From Cryptomeria japonica (Eukaryota; Streptophyta; Pinopsida; Cupressales; Cupressaceae), in assembly GCF_030272615.1 (NCBI RefSeq), contig NC_081405.1, positions 569,779,095 to 569,843,094 of the forward strand: 64,000 nucleotides of DNA. The letters are read 5' to 3'. The notes beneath the pieces were generated by a model. The model was not told where the DNA came from, did not search any database, and saw only the letters and a list, made by a program, of their open reading frames with translations. Below, piece after piece: positions 1 through 11,766 of this stretch (its first letter is position 1; each line of letters begins with the position of its first letter). The translations under genes and the position numbers were made by a program.

Positions 1-254
1 TAGTCCCACTTACATCCTCATTATCCTCCTCAGTCCTTGTATGGTTCTCACTTACGTCCTCATTATCATCTTAAAGTCCTTACATAGTTCTCATTCGCAT
101 CTTCATTATCATCCATAGTCATTGCATAGTCCCCACTTACATCCTCATTATCATCCTAAGTCCTTGAATAGTTCTCACTTACGTCCTCATTATCATCTTA
201 AAGTCCTTGCATAGTTCTCATTCATGTCTTCATTATCATCCATAGTCATTGCAT
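1..254. repeat. Higher-order minisatellite (42-43 bp unit, trimer repeated twice)
   Basis: Six adjacent units of about 42 bp start near 1, 42, 85, 127, 169 and 212. Each begins TAGTYC or TRGTTC and carries a CTCATTATCATC core. Units 1, 2 and 3 resemble units 4, 5 and 6 more than they resemble each other, so the block is a trimer of about 127 bp present twice. The window edge cuts the array, so its true length is unknown. It lies upstream of the degenerate reading frame of element L. Confidence 0.85.
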
Positions 255-327
255 AGTCACATCTAGAGAAATGGATGAAATATCTTACATGTTGTGATCC
301 TAGGTCCAAACCAAACAAGCAAACATC

Positions 328-2197
328 ATGGATTGGAATTATACATTTCATAGGGAAGGTGGAGGATTTATCCCTTCCATTCCTATTCCATCGCCATCCA
401 TAGAAATATTAGCTCAACAAATCAAAACTTTGCAACAAGAAGTGATAGACATGGATAGTCCTAACAACCATAGGGGTTGTTAGAAAACATGATGACAGAA
501 GTAATGGCCACGAGGGGGATCAGTATTAGGACAACCTTCTTATTTTTGTGAGACCATTCAAACATGCCAACCTTCATTCTTCAACAAAATCATTCCTACC
601 TCAGTTCAACCAACATTAGAGTCATGTAACCTTCTTTTTTTTTCAACCCATTATATCAATCATACCAATCATATCAACCTAGCAATCAAACCCTTTTCAA
701 CCAAAATCAAAACCCATTCAACCAAAGTCCAAATCAAAATCATACCAACCCAACATTCAAACCCCTTTCAACCAAAATCAAACCCCATTCAACCAAAGTC
801 CAAATCAAAATTCACATCAACCCAACATTCAAACCCCTTTCAACTAAAATCAAACCCTATTCAACCAAAGTCCTAATCAAAATTCACACCAACCCAACAT
901 TCAAACCTCTTTCAACCAAATTCAAACCCCCTTCAACTAAAGTCCAAATAAAAATTCATTCAACCAAAATTAAACATCTTTCACCCAAAATCATACTACT
1001 TTCAACCAAAATCAAATCCCTCTCAACCAGAGCCCAAATCAACCATATCTCTCCACCATTTCATTATCCCCTGATGTCACACAAGACCAATCCATGTCAT
1101 CTCTATCTAACAACACAACCTCCCAAGGACTATCCATAGCACAAAACCAATCCAATCCAAGTTATGATTTAGAGAGTCTAATTCATTTCTCATCAGGCCA
1201 AAATGTTGAAACATTCCAAGAGTCTCCCATGAATATCCAAACTCCTTCACTATGTCAAGATGATGATTTAAAATCAGAAGAAATGAGTCCTGAAACAAAT
1301 AAAGATCAAGAACAACCACTTCCATCCTACCCAATTTTTGATCAAGGTCCCATCGACCAAGAATCTTATGATGATCCCCTCGCTCTTTTCTATTCCATTC
1401 ATAATCAAACCCTTCCATCTCAAGAATAAAGTGTCCTTTTAAGTCCCATTCAACATCCATCTCCTAAGAAAGATCAAGACATCCCTTCCATCCTCCCTAA
1501 TAATCCCTTTACAAACCAAGATCAAAGCATACCTTTACCTTCATGTCTTAAACACGATCCCATTATTTCTCCAAATCTTGATCAAGGTCCCTCCATACCT
1601 TCATCTCCTTGTCATAATCCTCCATGTTCTTTACAAGATTCCCTCTCAAACAAACTTGTCATTTCTCCTAGTCTCTCTCATGATTCCTCTACACAAGTTG
1701 TTCATGAACCCCTTATCAATGAAATCACCAATCTAGATTATACTACACATAGCATCTTGTCAAAAATTGTATGTGAGTCATCATCACATGCCAAAGTGGT
1801 GACAAAAACAAGCATAACACCAACTAATGACATCAACGTCTGGTTGACTTCATCATCCTCTTCAAGTGCATCAATAAAAATAGGCATAACACCTGCTCAT
1901 GTCATAACTTTGAAACCAAAAACAATTTTTCTCATATACCCACACTTGATATACTAGGGGCAAGAGAACCTACTATGATTGGATTTCTTTGAAAATGATA
2001 AGGCTATACCTGAATTCATGGATTCTAGAGCTAGATTTCCATTTGATGATCCACAGAATCCAAAAAATAAGAAAATCAACATTGGAGATGCTGAACATAT
2101 ACACTTAGCTAAGTCCTTATATCCTATTGGCAAAGACATCTTTATCCGACTTTTCAAACAAAGACCAATGAAATACCTACACAAATATTATTTTTAA
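328..2197 (+). pseudogene. Broken low-complexity reading frame in element L
   Basis: An ATG at 328 opens a frame with a short heptad-like stretch (EILAQQIKTLQQEV), interrupted soon after. From about 1094 one frame runs to 2197 with only a few stops (about 1427, 1955 and 1976). The product is rich in Ser, Pro, Gln, Asn and Asp. It ends in a more ordinary-looking segment of about 70 residues containing ARFPFDDPQNPKNKK and LAKSLYPIGKDIFIRLFKQ. Part of it is built from 72-bp (24-codon) repeats. I do not recognise the family. A gag-like or accessory structural protein of the element is possible, because the coiled-coil N-terminus recalls the gag of E, but no zinc knuckle or Retrotrans_gag motif is visible. 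It is non-functional as it stands. Confidence 0.5.
680..985 (+). repeat. 72-bp in-frame tandem repeat
   Basis: The CAACATTCAAAC landmark recurs at about 751, 823 and 895, a period of exactly 72 bp. Units contain TTCAACCAAAATCAAA, CATTCAACCAAAGTCC and AATCAAAATTCA. Because 72 is a multiple of three, the array keeps the frame and encodes Asn/Gln/Pro/Phe-rich repeats. A fourth, partial unit follows to about 985. Confidence 0.85.
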
Positions 2198-3874
2198 AGG
2201 TTGGGTTAGTTTAGGTTTTACTTTCCACATTGCATATCATATTATTCAAAGCATTGCATTACATATAGTTTCCTTTTTCAAATGCATCACATCCTCAAAG
2301 TTTGTGCATTTTCATATAGCAACATCAATAAAACAAGGTAACTATCAAGATTATTATTTGTTGTCATTTAAGAAAAATAAGGGTCATCTCCTTCCATAGA
2401 TATTCAAACATAAAGCCTTTAGTGTTCTGAGGTCATTCATTCACAACATTACCTTGTGACGATGCTTTACTTATGGTTGGGTAGTGATTTCACTATTTGA
2501 GACTTGTTAACCCAAAATCTATCAATTTGTATATCTCAAACATATTAAGAAGATCTCTAATTCATTCTAGACACCTAGTTGATCATATGACTAGTGAAAA
2601 ATCTAAAATTCTACTTCAGCACCGTTGTAATTGTCACACCCAAGTAGGTTTTATTACTTACAAGTCAAGGCAAGAAATAAATAAATAAATAAATAAAAAG
2701 AGCTATGCCAAATATTCATCTTAAGGCAAAAGAGAAATGATATATAACTGAAATATCACGCATACAAAGTGCGACAAAAATCTTGACTATGGGAACATAT
2801 AAGTAATCCCAAAAATATCCATATAACGTCTTGAAAAAATACCAAAAAAATTCAAATACGATCCTGAAAAAATCATTCAAAAACATTCAGATATCAATCT
2901 ACATAATCCAAAAACATTGAAAATGCTCTTGGAAAAAAACTAAAAATCGAAAATCAATCAATAAAAAAAACTTGCAATACAATGTCTTGTGAGAAACAAA
3001 TACCCTAGCAGATATCCAACAAACACTTCGCACGAAGTTAACAAAGGATGCAACTATCTAGTCAAACATCTGCAATCAACTGATGAAACTATCTTATCAA
3101 TCGTATCATAACCATATCAATGTGAGCATTATCTTGTCTTAAACAGAAGAGGATACACTCCAAATTAGACAGGTCCATCTTAAACGGGGTCTGCAACTTT
3201 ATGAGATCCGACATTATCAACCATCACATCAAGCAATTGAGAACAAAGGCACAAGGTCAGTATAGCTGCTGAATTTTGTCCGAGTCAGTCTTTATCTTTT
3301 ATCATTTGACGACAAATTATGTTCCTATGCTACTCAAGGATGTCCACAACTGACTAGAGGAGCCATGATGGGCATTATCTTTTTCTTTGTTTGTTTCTTG
3401 TTTGCTACGCATTTGTTTCTTCAATGAGATATCTTTGCATCGTGGTTCCTTATACCCTGATGTGCTAAGCTCCATTGTTCAATAATAAGGCTCAGTGATG
3501 AATATATATTGCACAATAAAATAAATGACACAGGTTTGTGATTCATTCAATTTCATTCTCATCTCATCTATTTCTTGATAGTCTGTTGATTTCCCATCTT
3601 CTTTCTAAATCATTTTCTATCATCTAACATTATTCTATTTGATCAATCTATTCTCTCATATTCTATCTCAATATCATCTTCATATGACCTATCTCTATCT
3701 TTAATCAACTAACTATTCTTCTATCTTTCATCTCACATTTTTCTTTTTTCGAGAGATCATTCATGTCTTTAATGCACAAACAATCTCTCGAGGGGGCATT
3801 ACACCCTAAGTATCACTGGGGCATACTGGGGCAGATTTTTTCATTTTCTTTGAAACAACACCGTTTCGACATTG
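2198..3874. other. Non-coding 3' internal region of L
   Basis: There is no supported gene. It contains an (AAAT)n run at about 2674-2695 and pyrimidine-rich stretches at 3540-3750. The block at 3781-3797 (CTCTCGAGGGGGCAT) and the TTCTTTGAAACAAC block at 3847-3860 are also found next to the 3' LTR of E. On the - strand near 3450 a GGGTATAAGG sequence could be a TATA box, at a place comparable to the antisense promoter of E, but no matching gene follows it. Confidence 0.5.
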
Positions 3875-3891
3875 TCTCAAAGGCGGGCAAA
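3875..3891 (+). promoter_or_regulatory. Polypurine tract of L
   Basis: TCTCAAAGGCGGGCAAA lies directly before the LTR start (TGTAGAGACC). It primes plus-strand DNA synthesis in LTR retrotransposons. The same tract, slightly changed, precedes the 3' LTR of E. Confidence 0.75.
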
Positions 3892-5144
3892 TGTAGAGAC
3901 CTAAAAATATCTCATTGATCATATACTAATTATTCCTCTAATTGATTAAATAATTATTTAATTATTTAATTAAGTTAATTAATCTCATTCTTCTAATTTC
4001 ATATTTCCTCATCATCTTACTAATTATTCTATTTCTTATTCTATCATCATTTAATTATTTTAACTATTTTCTAATATTAATTAAATATTTTATTATTTAA
4101 TTAATTCTCATTAATTCACCAATTTAAATAATCTTTATTATTTAAATAAATTAATTCTCAATTTCTATCTCTAATCATCTAATCATTCAACTCTTTTCTA
4201 AATATTAATTAAATATTTATTATTTAATTAATTTTGATTTTAATCCTTTAATTTAAATAATCTTTATTATTTAATTAAAGTCCATTTCTACATATTAAAT
4301 AGTTTCTTTAAATTATTTAGTTAACTAATTAATTCTTCAATTCCAAATCCCCGAATTCTAATTTCATTTAATTAATTCTTCTAAATTCTTTCAAATTCAA
4401 ATACATGTGCATGATTTCAAAAATCAAATTGAAAATCAAAGTCAAGTTCTAAATATATTTAAATACTAAATTGAATTGAGTAAATTCAATTATTTGAATA
4501 AATCTCATGCAAAGATTAAATTCAAAATCTAAGTTAAAATTCAAGCATATGCTAAATTAATTAATTGAATCAATTAATTAATTAAATTATTTATATCTCC
4601 AATCTCTATTTCCATCTTTCATTTAGCTTTTTTTAAATTAAGTTTTCTTTGTCATCCTCTTTATTTCTTCCAATCATTCTTTTTCTTCTTGCGGTCATCT
4701 TTTTCTCAATTAGTTGACTCAATTAATCTATTCAATCTATTGAGTTTAACTCCTACAATCAGCACTTCAACTATCAATTTTCATTTGAGCTCACCTGAGT
4801 TCCCCCTCTTGATCAATTTGTTCCACCTTTCAATCAATCTCATCCAAAAGCCTATAAATTGAACATCCAATCTCCATTCTCAACAATCACGAACTTTGAA
4901 ACTCTATGTCACTTGCAGGTTACTAGCGCAATATCTGAGAGCCATCATACCGCAGAGAAGAGAAGAGCAATGGAAGCGATATGCAATCTTGGAATAGGGA
5001 GTTTGATTTGATTTGATTTGATTTATAATTCTTATTTGACATTGCATTATTTCATTGTCTTGTTTGTTAGATTTTTTGATTAGATAGGGATTCGTGATTT
5101 CCCTTTGATTCTAATTGATTATTGTTATTAAGATGAATTTTACA
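3892..5144 (+). repeat. 3' LTR of element L
   Basis: The LTR starts TGTAGAGACCTAAA and is inferred to end in TTTACA at 5144, where copia-type gag sequence (X) begins. The U3 part (3920-4600) is a run of TTAATTAAATAATT-type words that form palindromes, as in the LTR of E. A TATA box (CTATAAATTG) sits at 4853-4859, with transcription expected to start about 30 bp downstream. The 3' end is less certain than the 5' end because the partner LTR is outside the window. Confidence 0.7.
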
Positions 5145-5730
5145 TGCACACACATAACAATATCCATTGAATGACTAAACATTTCTATCATAGTTTGTAT
5201 TGACGTATTAGTTCCATACCATTTTGCTTCTGCACTCGTTTTCCTTATGTCCAAACTTCTTGCAAGAGTAACATTAACCATTAAATGACTAATATCTAAT
5301 TTGACTTCTACACTCACTAGTTCTATGTCCAAACTTATTGAATGAAAAATGATTACCATTAAAGGCTAATGAATACCTAGTTTGAGCAGGAGGAGGCTTC
5401 CAAAATTTATTCTTATTCCAAATTGAAATGAAATTCTTTTGATCTTCATTAGATTTTATCAATTCATCCTTGACTTTTTCCTTTCTTTTATCTTCCTTAC
5501 TAGGTGTCTTAGATCTTTCACCTTTTTAAAAACCAAGTCTACCTTTATCTATGTTTTTCTTTTGAGCACTCAACATCACATCGAGAACTTCACTACCACG
5601 TTTAAGCTTCAAGTCTTTTCCAATTCATTCATTTTAATCTTTTAACTCTTTCCTCAACATGTTCATTTATTCCTCCAGTTTGGTGTATTCTCTAGATTTT
5701 TTATGTATCTTAGTTTCCATATCATCAAGA
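5145..5730 (-). pseudogene. Old copia-type gag fragment X, part 1 (zinc knuckles)
   Basis: Read on the - strand, one frame gives knuckle modules such as CYSCKKFGHKENEC and NKFGHRTSEC, each introduced by a SFNG-type linker, followed upstream by lysine-rich and coiled-coil sequence. The stretch is closely similar to 41500-42070 (element Y). It stops abruptly at the end of the L LTR on one side. On the other it stops at the TSD of element A, resuming at 12658. Stops and frame changes make it a fossil. Gag coats the element RNA in virus-like particles; the knuckles bind nucleic acid. Confidence 0.75.
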
Positions 5731-6735
5731 TGTTGCCAATTGACACTCATTCGGTGGTCTCTAGTGATTTTTGGTAGTTTTCAGTCAATGTTTATTGGTT
5801 TAGGGTTTTCATTGATGGCAACTCTTCTTGGAGATCCAATACGGTGGTTGTAATTCTTCTCATCCGGAAGTAGGTGTTAACCGGTAGCCGATTAACAAAT
5901 ATTTCAAGAAGAACATCATAGTTTTGATATGGAAATATTTCTGGTGATTGCAGTGATTTTGGTGACTAAATTCAAGGTGAAAATGATAAGGCCGACATTC
6001 ATGAAGAATTTTGGTAGATTTTTTGGTCCGATGTTGTGTTTTCTTAGAGATTGAAGCTGACTTGAACATACATGTTGCATTTATAACAATAGACCTGGAG
6101 GAGCAATAGACCTGGAGGAGATTATTTTTGATATTATCAGATATATATGATTGAATTACTGATTTTTTTTTGGAGTATTACTATTATGGTGATCCATTTT
6201 TGTGCCATTAAGCATAGATTCACATGCACATTTGATTCCCAAGTGAGCCGGTAGCTGACTGAGACAAAAATAGAGCATATTGCAGAGTGAGTATAGTCAA
6301 AGATCTTGGGCTTAACTGGAACTCATTCTTGAATTGTTAGATTCTATTTCAGAGTTCTTTAATTTTATTTCCTCATTGTAATCAAATTGTAAGTTAATGA
6401 GACTTCCCTGAAGGTTGTAGCCTTTTGGGTCATTGTAATTGAGTAGTGAGCCCTAGGCAGTCAGCCTGAATGCAAGTGCATTCCCCATCTATGTAATATT
6501 TATGTACTCATGGACATAGTATATGAATATTGTGGGTTCTAGCCCCACCGTTGTTTCTTCCCTTTCCATGTTTTCATGTAAAAATTTCGGTGTTGTGGAT
6601 CTATGGTTTATTTATTGCTTACTTATGATCTTTACTATTATGCATTGCTAACTAATGGATAAAGAATAAGTTTTTGAATTTGATTTCTGACAAAACACCG
6701 ATTCACCCCCCTCTCAGTGTTCCTTGATTATAAAA
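5731..6735 (+). repeat. 5' LTR of element A
   Basis: It pairs with 11767-12657. Shared landmarks are TCTTCTTGGAGATCCAAT, GTAATTCTTCTCATC, GTAGGTGTTAACC and the CACCCCCCTCTCA-type pyrimidine tract before the 3' end. It is about 110 bp longer than its partner and clearly diverged, so the insertion is old. A GAGCAATAGACCTGGAG doublet near 6093-6125 is a small internal duplication absent from the other copy. Confidence 0.85.
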
Positions 6736-6737
6736 AT

Positions 6738-6750
6738 TGGTATTAGAGCC
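6738..6750 (+). promoter_or_regulatory. Primer-binding site of A (initiator Met tRNA)
   Basis: TGGTATTAGAGCC lies two bases after the LTR. It differs by one base from the usual plant copia site TGGTATCAGAGC, which is complementary to the 3' end of initiator Met tRNA. Confidence 0.85.
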
Positions 6751-6758
6751 TATTTCCT

Positions 6759-7940
6759 TTGAGGAAGCTTAACCGCTTGAGGAAGGTCCGAGAGATTGAT
6801 TCAATCAATTTCGGTTTTCAGAGACAACTCGGTGTGGTACTTGAAGATCTTGATGTAGATATAAGTTCGATTTGTACGTTGAAGAAGAACCTAAATACTA
6901 CTGATGATTTTATTAATGACCTGAAGGATCAATCTAACATCTCTAGAGAGAAGAGGAAGGAATTGATGGATAAGATAAAAGAGAAGAAGATCATATCATG
7001 GAATACCAGGATAAACCTGATAAAGTTAACAAGCTTGAAAGAGAGAATATTGCTTTGAAGAATGAGATGCAATCCATTGTGATGAGGCTGACTAAGGACA
7101 TTGAAGACTAGAAGAAAAATGAAGAAAATATGGCACAATAATGGAAGGAAAGAGTAGATGAATACTTCAAGATTACCTATGAAAATTATCAATTGAAGCT
7201 TGAGCTGAGACAGTCAAGAAATAATGGTCAAAAACTTGAAAGACAGATTGCTACCACTAATGAGTACAAAGACAAATTCAAGGATAGCTCAAAAAGGCTT
7301 GATGAGATGCTGAAGAGTCAGAGGTATGGAAAGGACAAGCGAGGAATTGGATTTGAGATAGGTGAATGCTCTAGATCTGGACAAGGCAACGTAAAACCTG
7401 ATCAAAAGAAGAGCAACAATCCTTCAGTAAGACAACCTAATGCTGATAATTTTAATTATAGATGCTTTTCCTACAATAAATTTGGTCATATAGAAAACCA
7501 ATGTAGAAGTAGGATGAAAAATAGGATGAACAACATGAATAATCCTCCTACCTTTACCGGTTAGTGTTTTATATGCATTAATTTCGATTACAAGTCAAAT
7601 GTGTGTAGAGAAGTAATGAACAACTTTCAGAATAAAAGATGCTATGCCTGTGGAATGATTGGATATGTTTCTAACCATTACAGGACAAGAAAAAATCAAA
7701 TGAACTTCAGACCTATGCAAAATAATGTTGTATCCGAGCATGCAACAAAACCTGTCACATTGCAAAGTACTACAGAAGCAAGAATAGTGTTGTGGTAAAT
7801 AAGAGTAAATCAAATGAGAATGGGAAAGCAAAAGTAGAAGAGATCAAGGAGAAGCATGAGAAGATGTGGGTAAGAAAAGATGAATCCAGAGCTGACAATG
7901 TGGCTGCACCTGAATCCGGTGCAGGATCTTCATCCGTCAA
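6759..7940 (+). pseudogene. gag of element A (coiled coil plus zinc knuckles)
   Basis: The first 99 codons (6759-7058) and a piece from 7193 are lysine/glutamate-rich with heptad-like spacing, consistent with a coiled-coil gag. Three knuckle-like modules follow: CFSYNKFGHIENQC near 7465, CFICINFDYKSNVC near 7567 and CYACGMIGYVSNHY near 7642. A fourth (CNKTCHIAKYY) lies in another frame near 7740. Several metal-binding residues are replaced. At least two stops and two frame changes break the gene. The same four-module layout is seen in Y and D. No UBN2-type N-terminal domain is obvious. Confidence 0.75.
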
Positions 7941-7979
7941 CTAGGGCTTTATGTCTTAGGGGAAGATTTTCATGCGGAA

Positions 7980-10900
7980 TCTAAGAATGCCCTCTTAGCT
8001 AGTCTACAATCATTTCTAGAAGGTTGAAAAAGGATTGAATCACATGTTCATATGATATTCGGAAGTTTAAGAAGGGTTTGGTGCTTCGGTATGCAATTTC
8101 ATGAAAATCATGGTAACCGGTTGTTGTATTTATTACAGTGGAAAATTAGGTTTTCGAAGGATAAAAGTGCATTTTAAAGTTTCATTTGTCACAATGCGAT
8201 CAAGCGAGAAGAGCAATTCAGCAACTCCAATAATGATTTCAGTGACTCCTAAGTGAATTTCAGCACATGGTTAGGTAGCAAGCCATTTATTTGTTTAGGC
8301 TTTGTATTTGTGCAAACCCTAGCATTTGAAATGACTTTAGCTTCTAGTGTTTCTACCCCATTGGTGGTTGAGATTAAGGATAGGGCCCAGCCAGTTTTAA
8401 AGAAATACCTTTTCAAGTTGGTTGAGGATGATTCAGAAGGTGCTAATTCATATGTGCCCTACAATGTTCTCCAAAATGAAGACATTAGGGCTTACATTCA
8501 TTGCGATCTAGAGAAACCTTGGAAATGCAGATATGTTAGATCTTTACAACAAGAATTTGGCTGATGGTTTGGGCAATCTAAAACCAGAATACAAGGTGCT
8601 TCAAGACCAGGGTTTCTCATATTTTATGCATTTTTCATTATTCGATGAGGTAGAGTGGATCTAGTACAATCTTAGCCAGGTACATGATGATTTTATATGA
8701 CTTGATAAGCTACACAAAATCACCAAGTGGGTGACCTGAGCCATAACTGGCCTAGCTGAAATTGGTGATGTGCTAAGTTTGAGGAAAGTATCAAATGACA
8801 TCATGATAGCCACCATAGGTTCCAAGTTTGATAGCAGAGCCATGACCATTAATGACATTCTGGAGAATAATGTAAAGTTTGTGTCAATGGTAGTCGATAA
8901 CAAGGTTTACCAATCTGGCAGGTTCAACTCTATTTCCAGTAATGCTATTTACTCTGTATACCAGATGCTTAAGGATGATAAAAGGTATGACATGTGCACT
9001 ATCCTCCTGAATGAATTATTTAGCAATCTAAAGAAGATTAAATAGGACAAAAATAACACATTTAAATATCAGACACTTCTTATTTTTTTGTCTTTGTACT
9101 TCTTGAATGAGATACCCTATATAAAAGGTAAGGTCCAATGGGCCTATGATAAACTGGTGGCCATGTAGATCAAAGAAGGATTATGAGGAGTTGGAGATGC
9201 AACAATCAGGATATCTTTTTCTAGGGATATTTCAAAACCTTCCAAGCTGCAATGAAGAGCAGGGAGAGGATCCCCAAGGAGGTTGTAGAAAAATATGAGA
9301 AAACCATTTGTTTCATGGTCAATAAGGATCAGTGTCGAATGGTAGTAGTGGATCCCCAGATAGTATGGATCATGCCCATGGGGTATGAATTTGACTCTAT
9401 TACACTTGAGGCATATTCCCAACATCTTCTGAGTCAATCGGTGGATCCCAAGGAAGGGATATTTGGGACTTACAAGATGAAAGACCTCAGTCTGCATGTG
9501 CAATTTACTACTCCTACCCAGAAAAAAAAAGTTACTAAGATGACAGAGGAAGTGGTAGTTCAGATGGGTTTCCCTCGAGAGGTGGTGAATATAGAAAGGG
9601 AAAGTCATGTGCATAAATACACTATCTTCTCTTGCTCTGGTGGTACAACTTGCAAAAACTAGCCCATTTGAGAAAGGTGTACTGAAGCAGAAGTAGAAGC
9701 CTAAAAGAGCCTACATTGTAGTATCTTTGGTAGCCTCAGAAACTGAGTTTGAGGAGGAAGCGGGAAAGGCGGAGAAGAAGGGATAATTTTTCAAAGTGGT
9801 GGGGAAGCTTCAGTTCGGTGAAGCCCAACAAATCAATAAGGTAAATCCAATCTTGTTCGTACTACAAGGCCCAAGAGAGAAAGGAAATTCAAGAGTCAAC
9901 TTGAGTCCGGTACAAATAAGGTAAATCTGAATTTGTTTCCTCATTCACAATAGATCAGTTGATTGATGAGATAATTGTAGATGACAATTTGAAGAATCTT
10001 GGAGCATGTTATGAAAATTTTGTTGAAGGAGATAAGAGAAAAATTGAAGAAGCACTTTTATTATATCTACACAATTTTAGCAAAACATTAATTGAATTGG
10101 AAAAGTCCATTCCAAAATATTTATACAATCTGATTGATGCAAGAAGAATGAATGCAAGTAAGATTGACAGAGAAATGGAGGAGAGAGAGTAAGTAAATGT
10201 ATGTACTTATATTACTCATGGTGAAGCAAAGAAGCTAATTGAAGAGGAAAAGAAGAAGGAATTTAGAAGTAAAAAGAGGACTAATAGATTGAGGATTGGA
10301 AATGTAGAAGAGGTGAGGAAAGAGACATAGATAATATAGAGGGAGATAATGGCAAATGACCCTTTGTACAAGGATGCATTCAAGCCATCTTAGCTAGAAG
10401 ATAAGCAAGGTGTTTCTATAAGTTAGAAGGTTGAAACTCAGTCTGAGAATCATTGGGAAGAACAAGGTAATACTACACTTAATTCTAAGACCAGTGATGA
10501 TCCTCCACTGGTAGATAACTCTACATCCCCTAAGATCCAACAGTTTGATACTACACCAACTGGTGACGCCGGTGCAACAGATAAAAGGGACTTGGGAGAG
10601 AAGAATGATGCTGATACAATAGAGAATAAGGTTGTTGAGGTTGACAAAGGAAAAATTTTATCTTCTCTACAAATTGTCACTCCTTTGGTTATAGTGATCC
10701 CACCTCAGATTCCCATTAATCTTGATGGTTATGTTGATCTTGGGAAGATATCTCATACTGAGAAGCTTATGCTCGTAGCTGTTGTGCAAGCCCAAGCCAG
10801 CCAAGATTTGGAGATGTCGGAGTCGAAGGATAAAAATCTAATTTTGATATGTATAGATGTTTTGTAGAAGGTGGCCCCTAATGCATAGTTAGATTCAAAT

Positions 10901-11535
10901 AACAACCCCTCAAGTAAGTTGTTATAGTTAATTAACAGTGTAAATACCAGTTTTGATTCTTTGGAGAAGATGACTTCATAGAGTGTTTTGGAGAAGTTCA
11001 AGGATGTTAGGAAACAAACATTCTAGAAATGATTGAAGATGATAAAGTGAGATTAAATAAGACAATGCAAATTATTTTTGACACATTATTAGAAGTCGGT
11101 AAATTGTACAAATCCTACCTAGTTTTGCCTATGTTCACCGTGGATATTGATAAACAAATAGGTGTTTATCAAGGAAATGTTGTTGGCATTTCTCAGTCAG
11201 TTGATCCTAATGCAACTCTAACCAGAATTATTCAAGGATAAATTATTGCCTTAAATGATCAGATCTCAAGCCTTCAAGCAGATAAGGAGAAAATTTTGAG
11301 AAAAGTTGGTGAACTCCGGAACCTGATTGCCACTTGGTTGGACACTATATTAAGTAATAAGATGGATTGTATGAAGGAGATATCCCAACCTATATCATCT
11401 GATCTAAGAGAGTTAGAAATTCATGCCACTGTATTTAGTGCATTCATCATAGTGTTGGACAAATTGAAGAGTGGGTGGGATACTCACCTAGGATTTTTGA
11501 AGACTATTTATGCTGACCTCTTCAAGTATTTGTAA
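7980..11535 (+). pseudogene. Unknown second protein of element A in place of pol
   Basis: A long decayed frame follows gag. Its pieces lie at 8253-8564, 8770-9045, 9252-9662, 9959-10192, 10592-10867, 11029-11241 and 11296-11535. The first half looks globular, with an FDEVEWI...HDDFI...LDKLHKITK...AITGLAEIGDVL stretch around 8640-8780. The second half is charged and helix-prone, resembling a coiled coil. There is no integrase DDE, no YVDD-type RT motif and no RNase H motif. Sequence at 63440-64000, after the gag of element D, shows the same kind of motif (HDEFL..LDQTHLMNK..MKAITSLHDSGEF). I do not recognise the family. If intact it would exceed 1,000 residues. Confidence 0.55.
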
Positions 11536-11766
11536 AGTGTTTGTTATATGTATATAAATTTTGAATAGCACCCCATCTTTGGCATTGCTTTCAAAGGGGG
11601 AGAGGAATGGTGAAAAATGTATTGAAGAGTGGAATTTTTTGTCTAAGGGGGACCCTTAGAAATTATTTTGAACTCGTGTATAGTGCTCAACACTTAGTAA
11701 ATTTTCATGAGTGTCAACACTTAGTCATTTTTCACGAGTGTTTCCATCAATGCCATAGGGGGAGAT

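Larger units (their letters stand above)
1..5144 (+). mobile_element. 3' portion of a Ty3/gypsy-type LTR element (L)
   Basis: Only the 3' end is in the window. It is recognised by a polypurine tract at 3875-3891 followed by a TG-starting LTR. This junction matches that of element E almost base for base: the GTCTCAAAG...GGGCAAA block, then TGTAGA. A second matching block (CTCTCGAGGGGGCAT) lies about 100 bp upstream in both elements. No protease, RT or integrase is visible in the internal part; it holds a repeat-rich, broken reading frame and about 1.7 kb of AT-rich non-coding sequence. L may be a non-autonomous relative of E, but the missing 5' half could hold a pol gene. Confidence 0.7.

Noticed and set aside
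1107-1460. - strand reading frame opposite the L gene
   Set aside because: Shadow of the + strand low-complexity frame, which continues in one frame beyond it.
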